A model generated the notes under the pieces. That model was given only the letters and a program-made list of their open reading frames with translations, ran no database searches and was not told the DNA's origin. Of a DNA stretch of 64,000 nt, positions 57,430 to 64,000 are shown piece by piece; position 1 is the stretch's first letter; every line of letters begins with the position of its first letter. This stretch comes from Beroe forskalii (Eukaryota; Ctenophora; Nuda; Beroida; Beroidae): assembly GCA_011033025.1 (NCBI GenBank), contig WFMF01000555.1, positions 1-64,000 of the forward strand. The letters are read 5' to 3'. The translations under genes were made by a program, and so were the position numbers.

Positions 57430-57548
57430 TGCTTCTCCTGTGTCATAGTGCTTCCCCTGTGTCATAGTGTTTCTCCTGTGTCATAGTGCTTCCCCTGTGT
57501 CATAGTGCTTCTCCTGTGTCATAGTGCTTCCCCTGTGTCATAATGTCT
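57414..57548. repeat. 38-bp tandem repeat (CTGTGTCATAGTGCTTCCC and variant)
   Basis: Seven half-units alternating CTTCCCCTGTGTCATAGTG and CTTCTCCTGTGTCATAGTG. The first unit overlaps the stop codon of the coiled-coil gene, so the repeat grew from its C-terminal codons. Confidence 0.85.
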
Positions 57549-57982
57549 CTTTTTCCTCGGTTAGAATGAAGAGAAATATTGGGCCTTCTTATTGATGCAC
57601 ATTTTACTGTGATTTTTAAGAGCGGCCATTTTTCTTTTTATTACGTGGCCGTATCATGATTTACTTCTATTTGAGGAGAATATCTTTGGTCTGGTCATAG
57701 AATTTAATTTTCATTCAGCTGTAAATTTTATCAAAGACTGAATCAGGGTTATCGCAGCAGCTGAACCTATGCAGTGTTCATACAGTGTTCATTATTTGAC
57801 GGTTTTAATTGCTATAATTGTCGAAATATTAAATTTATATTTAAATATTAAGTTACCGTTTCATGAATCGGTTTGTCATTAATTTGCCCCCAAATAGGAT
57901 ACCTCTCATTCAGAGCTACCAGAGTATAAGATCCCCCTCTCGTATGACACTCGCATCACCGTTCACGATAATATATTTCATA

Positions 57983-58774
57983 CCTTATTACAGGAAATTA
58001 AGTTTACATATAATTAAGCCCTAAGGTCTCAAAAAGGGCTTAATTTCATGCACCTTAATGACATGTATTCTTAATTTCATGAGGACTAATTTTTCAAGCA
58101 AATTTGAACATAATAAGTTCGAAAACATTGATTTTTTTCAATTATTTATTATTCAGTATTGATTAAGCTTTGAATTGATGCCGGATGGAAAGCCACTGGT
58201 ATTGCCAAGACTATCAATAATGCAATAGACACATCTTGGAGCTCACTTCTTGACACTCCATCATACTTTCAAACCTTCATACCTGAATTTACATAGCTCA
58301 ATGTTTTCAGAATCAAGGCCATAATGATAATCAGCTATTATGTGGTGTTTTGTGGAAACATATTCGATCATTAATTTGATGTAACTGATAAGATTCTCAT
58401 GATGCTGTGATAATCTATTCTATAGGTTATTTTGTCATTGTAATCATCGTCTCTGAAAATTCTCCAATTGTAATTAATTGTGTTAAGTGGTAATTGGAGA
58501 GTAATTTTAACTATCAAAGTGTCAAATAAAGCCAAAAATTCCTAATTCGTAACATGTAAAGTCTTAATTATTTGCATACAAGCTTACAAGGCTGAAATTT
58601 CTATCTCATGAAATTTATATCTCCACAATGATAATTTGGCTGCATGCATTTAAGAATGCATCAAATTAGGCCTACATGTAATTAAGCCCTAGGGCCTCAA
58701 AAAAGGGCTTAATTTCATGTAGCTTAATGACATGTAGGCTCATTTTTCTGTAGGCGATATTTCCTGTAATAAGG
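57983..58774. mobile_element. TA-flanked MITE (CCTTATTACAGGAAAT ends), 0.79 kb
   Basis: Terminal inverted repeats CCTTATTACAGGAAAT, flanked by TA (57981-57982, 58775-58776). Each end also holds a hairpin with ATTAAGCCCTAAGG and AAAGGGCTTAATTTCATG. Architecture resembles the 46640-47819 element (CCTTA ends, TA target, internal hairpins), so they may be one superfamily. Confidence 0.75.
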
Positions 58775-58776
58775 TA

Positions 58777-59505
58777 ACTTATCTCGAGAATTTTCAGTTC
58801 TCTGACATATCACAATTATGTGAATTAAATGAAATATGAGGATTATTTTAAAACATTTTAATTTTATGATATTAGTTCGCTTGAAAATGAAATGAGCTAT
58901 GTGATTATATTGATGTACTGGGAGGCCATCTGATATTCTGCAATCATACATTCCTGTCTTTAAAGACCCACGAACTGCACTTGATTTCAGGGTATCAAAT
59001 TCAGTGCCCGAATTGTCTCTTCGTGGGTGTTAGGCAGACGTTGTGGTAGATTGCTCTGTTTCCCCAAATTATGCTGTGTTTATAGCTCTCCCGGATAAAG
59101 TGATAGTCGGCTTAATATTGGAATCCGATTAGAAAATCATACGTCCTGACAGTCACTAAAAAGAACTAGTTTTACTTTTAGGTTAACTTTACAGGTGCAG
59201 TTCCTTTACACATCAATTTCTCAATAAGACAATATCATTCTCGCATGGATCTTTACCAGAACCATTTTGTCATAGACATAGTATGGAACTGAGACTTACT
59301 ACAAATCACATACTCTGGTCTTACATAAGTCGTTATACTCATGAGTCTGACTCCTACTTGATGTCATACTACAGCAGATTTTGTTTTGGGCGATGGTATT
59401 GGTCACTGACTTTGCTTCGTTTTGGTAGCATCATAAAGCCCTTATAGTTATAGTGCTTTGGCATTTTCATGTTTTTAGTATTGCATTTATAAACACGAAG
59501 TATTT
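58777..59505. other. Unannotated AT-rich spacer
   Basis: No gene or repeat array recognised. Confidence 0.4.
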
Positions 59506-61670
59506 TAGTGATTTTTGGATCCATTATGTCCGATGGATCCATTATTTCCAATGGGTCCATTATGTCCAATGGGTCCATAGTGTCCAATGGGTCCATAATG
59601 TCTAAAGGATCCATTATGTCTAATGGATCCAGTATGTCCAATGGATTCATTAAGTCCAATGGATCCATTATGTCCAATGGATTCAACATGTCCAATGAAT
59701 CCATTATGTCAAATGGATCCATTATGTCCAATGGATCAATTATGTTCCATGAATCCATTATGTCCAATGGATCCAGTGTGTCCAATGGATCCATTATGTC
59801 CAATGGATCCATTACGTCCAATGGATTCAATATGTCCAATGGATCCATTATGTCCAAGGATCCATTGTGTCCAATAGATCCATTGTGTGCAATGGATCCA
59901 TTATGTCCAATGGATCCAATATGTTCAATGAATCCATCATGTCCAATGGATTCATTATGTCCAATGGATTCATTATGTCCAATGGATCCATTATGTCCAA
60001 TGGATTCATTATGTCCAATGGATTCATTATGCCCAATGGATTCATGATGTCCAATGGATCCATTATGTCCAATGGATCCATTATGTCCAATGGATTCATT
60101 ATGTCCAATGGATTCATTATGTCCAATGGATTCATTATGTCCAATGGATTCATGATGTCCAATGGATCCATTATGTCCAATGGATCCATTATGTCCAATG
60201 GATCCATTATGTCCAATGGATCCATTATGTCCAATGGATCCAATATGTCCAATGAATCCATTATGTCCAATGAATCCATAATGTCCAATGGATCCATTAT
60301 GTTCCATGATTCCATTATGTCCAATGGATCCAGTGTGTCCAATGGATCCATTATGTCCAATGGATACATTATGTCCAATAGATACATTATGTCCAATGGA
60401 TTCATTATATCCTATGGATCCATTATGTCCAAGGGATCCATTATGTCCAAGGGATCTATTATGTCCAATTGATCCATTATGTCCAATGGATCCAGTATGT
60501 CCAATGGATCCAGTATGTCCAATGGATCCATTATGTCCGATGGATTCATTATGTCCAATGGATCCATTATGTTCAATGGATCCATTATGTCCAATGGATC
60601 CATTATCTCCAATGGATTCATTATGTCCAATGGATCCATTATGTCCAATGGATCCATTATGTCAAATGGATCCAGTATGTCCAATGGATCCAGTATGTCC
60701 AATGGATCCATTATGCCCAATGGATTCATTATGTCCAATGGATCCATTATGTCCAATGGATCCATTATGTCCAATAGGTATATTATGTCCAATGGATCCA
60801 TAATGTCCAATAAGTATATTATGTCCCCTGGATCCATTATGTCCAATGGATCCATTATGTCCAATGGATTCATTATGTCCAATGGATTCATTATGTCCAA
60901 TGGATTAATGATGTCCGATGGATTCATGATGTCCAATGGATCCATTATGTCCAATGGATCCATTGTGTGCGATGGATCCATTATGTCCAATGGATCCAAT
61001 ATGTTCAATGAATCCATTATGGCCAATAGGTATATTATGTCCCATGGATCCATTATGTCCAATGGATCCATTATGTCCAATGGATTCATTATGTCCAATG
61101 GATTCATTATGTCCAATGGATTCATTATGTCCGATGGATTCATGATGTTCAATGGATCCATTATGTCCAATGGATCCATTATGTCCAATGGATCCATTAT
61201 GTCCAATGGATCCATTATGTCCAATGGATCCATTATGTCCAATGGATCCATTATGTCCAATGGATCCATTATGTCCAATGGATCCATTATGTCCAATGGA
61301 TCCAGTATGTCCAATGGATCCATTATGTCCAATGGATTCATTATGTCCAATGGATTCATTATGTCCAATGAATCCATTATGTTCAATGGATCCATTATGT
61401 CCAATGGATCCATTATGTCCAATGGATCCATTATGTCCAATAGGTATGTTATGTCCAATAAATATATTATGTCCAATGAATCCATTATGTCAAATGAATC
61501 CATTATGTCCAATGGATCAATTATGTCCAATGGATCCATTATGTCCAATGGATCCAGTATGTCCAATGGACCCATTTTGACCAATGGATCCATTATGTCC
61601 AATGGATCCATTATGTCCAATGTATTCAATATAATTATGTCCAATGGATCCATTATGTTCAATAGATCCA
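59506..61670. repeat. 18-bp satellite array (ATGTCCAATGGATCCATT), forward orientation
   Basis: About 120 units, 18 bp with single-base changes (ATTCAT for ATCCAT etc.). Since 18 is a multiple of three and the unit lacks stops in several frames, open frames of up to 416 codons appear on both strands (SNGSIM on plus, DPLDIM on minus). These are unlikely to be genes. Confidence 0.95.
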
Positions 61671-62640
61671 GTGTTTGCTAAACACGTATACCCCTGTTAT
61701 CGTATTCGTAGGGAAGCCCGCGGCGCGAACAGGGATATACGTGTTTAGCAAACGTTGCCCGTTTATAATTCCTCTGACTTGCTCTAAAAACCAGATCCCT
61801 AGTTTTACGCGCGCGCCCCTGGTTAAATCCTCTGACATAATTGGGTCCATTGTGCGTGCGTCGACGGACGTTGCCCCGTCTATTTCTTCTGACTGGATGG
61901 CTGACCGGGCGAGGTTGCAAAGTGACGTCCAAATGTGGAACGTTGCGCCGCGCGCGAGGGTAGGGTAACATCCTACGATGCGTGCGCAACTGCAACTTGC
62001 TAAACACGTATATCCCTGTTATCGGCGCGCGGCGCGCTTCCTCGTAGGGAAGCGCCGCGCGCGCGTACACACACCTATGCGGGCTTAGGAAAACTGCAAC
62101 GTTTAACATTTGCGCTTTGTTAGCCATCCAGTTAGAAGAAAAAGAGGTTCACATTTGGGCGCCGCGTAGAATAGGGGCTAGGGATTTTCTGACATGTTAG
62201 GGTATCTCTCCCATGTAAACGGATCTGAGTGACGTCACAGATCTAAAGGTCAATTTTTCTGTATCCTAAACCTAACTGTGACCCTAACCAAAACCATAAC
62301 CTTAATCCATACCCTAAACCTAACAAATCCTGACCCTAACCAAAACCCTAATTCTATCCTCTAAAGCGCTAGATGCGCTTCGACGGACGTTGCCCCGTCT
62401 ATTTCTTCTGACTGGATGGCTATCAAAGTGACGTCCAAATGTGGAACGTTGCGCCGCGCGCGAGGGTAGGGTAACATCCTACGAGATGCGCTTAATTATA
62501 TTTTTCTGAGTGACGTCATTGTCATAGATAATGAAGGCTCCCGTTTACATGGGAGACGTACCCATGTTAGGGGAACATCGGACGTAATTGTATTTGTAAT
62601 GGATCCATCGCATGCGCAGTGCGCACACGATGGAATCATG
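61671..62640. other. GC-rich spacer between inverted satellite arrays
   Basis: Contains a hairpin with arms TTTGCTAAACACGTATA (61674-61752), a related hairpin at about 61993-62065, and a block with GACGGACGTTGCCCCGTC, TTCTTCTGACTGGATGGCT, TGACGTCCAAA and TGGAACGTTGCGCCGCGCGC. The block occurs at 61858-61980, again at 62378-62485 and, shortened, at 62785-62870. Confidence 0.6.
62268..62360. repeat. Degenerate telomere-like CCCTAA stretch
   Basis: Series of ACCCTAACC, CATACCCTAAACC and CTGACCCTAACC hexamer-like pieces. Animal telomeres are TTAGGG, so this is consistent with a decayed interstitial telomeric tract, or with chance enrichment. Confidence 0.5.
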
Positions 62641-63412
62641 GATCCAATGGACATAATAGATTCGATGGACATAATGGATTCATTGGATATGGGGCATAAT
62701 GGATTCATTGGACATAATGGATTCATTGGCCATAATGGATTCATTGGACATAATGGATTCATTGGCCATAATCGACGGGCGATGTCCGTCCCTTTCTTCT
62801 GACGCAAAGTGACGTCCAAAAGTGGAACGTTGCGCCGCGCGCGCGAGGGTAGGGTAACATCCTACGATGGCCATAATGGATTCATTGGACATAATCGATT
62901 CATTGGACATTATAGTGGATTTATTGAACATAGTGGATTTATTGAACACAATGAATCCATTTGACACAATGTATCCATTGGACTTAATGGATCGATTGGA
63001 CTTAATGGATCGATTGGACATGATGGATCCATTGGACACAATGGATCCATTGGACATTATGGAACCATTGGACACAAAGGATCCATTGGACACAATGGAT
63101 CCATTGGAAATAATGAACCATTGGACACAATGGATCCATTGGACATAATGAACCATTGGACACAATGGATCCATAGGACATAATGAACCATTGGACACAA
63201 TGGACCCATTGGACATAATGGATCCATTGGACACAATGGATCCATTGGACATAATGGATCCATTGGACACAATGGATCCATTGTAAATAATGGATCCATT
63301 GGACACAATGGACCCATTGGACATACTGGATCCATTAGAAATACTGGATGCATCGGAAATAATGGATCTATTGGACATATTGGATCCATTGGACATAATG
63401 GATCAAATCCAT
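62637..63412. repeat. 18-bp satellite array, inverted orientation
   Basis: Same unit as 59506-61670 but reverse-complemented (GGATCCATTGGACATAAT), about 40 units. A copy of the GC-rich spacer block interrupts it at 62785-62870. Confidence 0.93.
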
Positions 63413-63419
63413 TTTGTCT

Positions 63420-64000
63420 AATAAATTCATTGTGTGCAATGAATTTATTCTTTTATTGTGCAGAATGGACCCATTGGCATGACGGATCCATAATGGGCTC
63501 ATTCGTCATTAATAATACTTTCATGTTTCATAGCGGCGAGACGGTTAAATTCATAAATGTTACTACTTCTGGTAATTAGTAATGACTTAATTACTGAAAA
63601 TAATTTGAAATTCCTTCATAACATACGACCGTGTCAGTTGTAAAATTATCATCATCCCATATACTTTAACCGGGCATAGTATGATGACTTTATGAAAGCA
63701 CGAGGAAAGTAATTTGGTAATTGCAGGCGTTGTTTTCGTAGTCTCTGTTCGGTGTTGAAAGGAAATTCTACTTTTCGTTAATTATAGTACTGGCGGTAAG
63801 CAAGCAGGTAGGTTTGTATACGGAAATAAGCGCGTCCAACTCCCACTAGCCTGTCTAAACTATAATAAGAAGTGCGTTTCTGAGATATTTTACTAAAACT
63901 TTTAGCATAGTTTTGGATACTGATCTGTACTGAGAACCGAACAGCTGCGTTTTAATGAGTGTGTTTAGGGGAAACTGGGAAAAGGCCTGGCTCACAATTT
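63420..64000. other. Unannotated terminal sequence
   Basis: No supported feature to the end of the window. Confidence 0.4.

Noticed and set aside
59369-61681. Long ORFs of 180-416 codons on both strands
   Set aside because: All are frames through an 18-bp satellite whose unit length is a multiple of three. Several frames on both strands are open at once, with no domain or codon bias, so they are not counted as genes.
1-64000. tRNA, rRNA and virus-derived elements
   Set aside because: No clear tRNA B-box with a matching cloverleaf, no rRNA, and no LTR, capsid or envelope sequence was recognised by eye. Small RNA genes could be missed without a covariance search.

Overview
The window reads as AT-rich, intron-bearing nuclear DNA of an invertebrate animal. 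A POU class 1 (Pit-1 type) homeobox gene, SLC4A11-like transporters, an LDLa-repeat rhodopsin-type receptor and a retrotransposon mix of Penelope-like elements plus a LINE with a restriction-like endonuclease would all fit a cnidarian, perhaps a medusozoan. That placement is inference. No bacterial operons, CRISPR arrays, tRNA or rRNA genes were recognised, and no LTR or virus-derived element was recognised.

Layout. 0.4-6.5 kb: two tandem plus-strand SLC4A11-like transporter genes, each essentially one long coding exon preceded by a conserved phase-1 splice acceptor. The first copy carries an apparent one-base deletion near its 3' end. 8.0-19.7 kb: a minus-strand gene of LDL-receptor class A (LDLa) modules can be assembled from five short exons with matching phases. 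A plus-strand two-exon LDLa/7TM receptor gene (14.04-17.68 kb) sits inside its largest intron. Minisatellites abut three of the LDLa exons and are built from copies of the intron-exon boundary. 11.06-13.12 kb is a non-autonomous DNA element with poly-G ends. 20.5-24.7 kb is a composite mobile element: a palindrome of two Penelope-like 3' fragments, one arm split by a LINE whose 931-residue ORF (RT, zinc knuckle, PD-D/ExK nuclease) is uninterrupted.

25.0-36.7 kb is a tandem segmental duplication. Each copy holds a previously hidden three-exon minus-strand gene for a roughly 52-residue secreted His/Ser-rich peptide, a promoter rich in RFX X-box-like and CACGTG motifs, a minisatellite made from its exon-2 splice donor, and a large 21-bp minisatellite. 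37-49 kb is gene-poor and full of repeats: 16-bp repeats, a 3-kb foldback element with tandem-repeat arms, hairpin elements, a TA-flanked MITE and a hAT-type MITE with an 8-bp target duplication.

49.5-50.6 kb: single-exon POU1 gene with a GC-rich promoter. 53.1-57.4 kb: a multi-exon plus-strand coiled-coil protein gene with possible alternative 3' ends, one encoding a UBA-like fold. 58.0-58.8 kb: another TA-flanked MITE. 59.5-63.4 kb: two large arrays of an 18-bp satellite in inverted orientation around a 1-kb GC-rich spacer with degenerate CCCTAA-like sequence. The satellite produces long but probably meaningless open frames on both strands.
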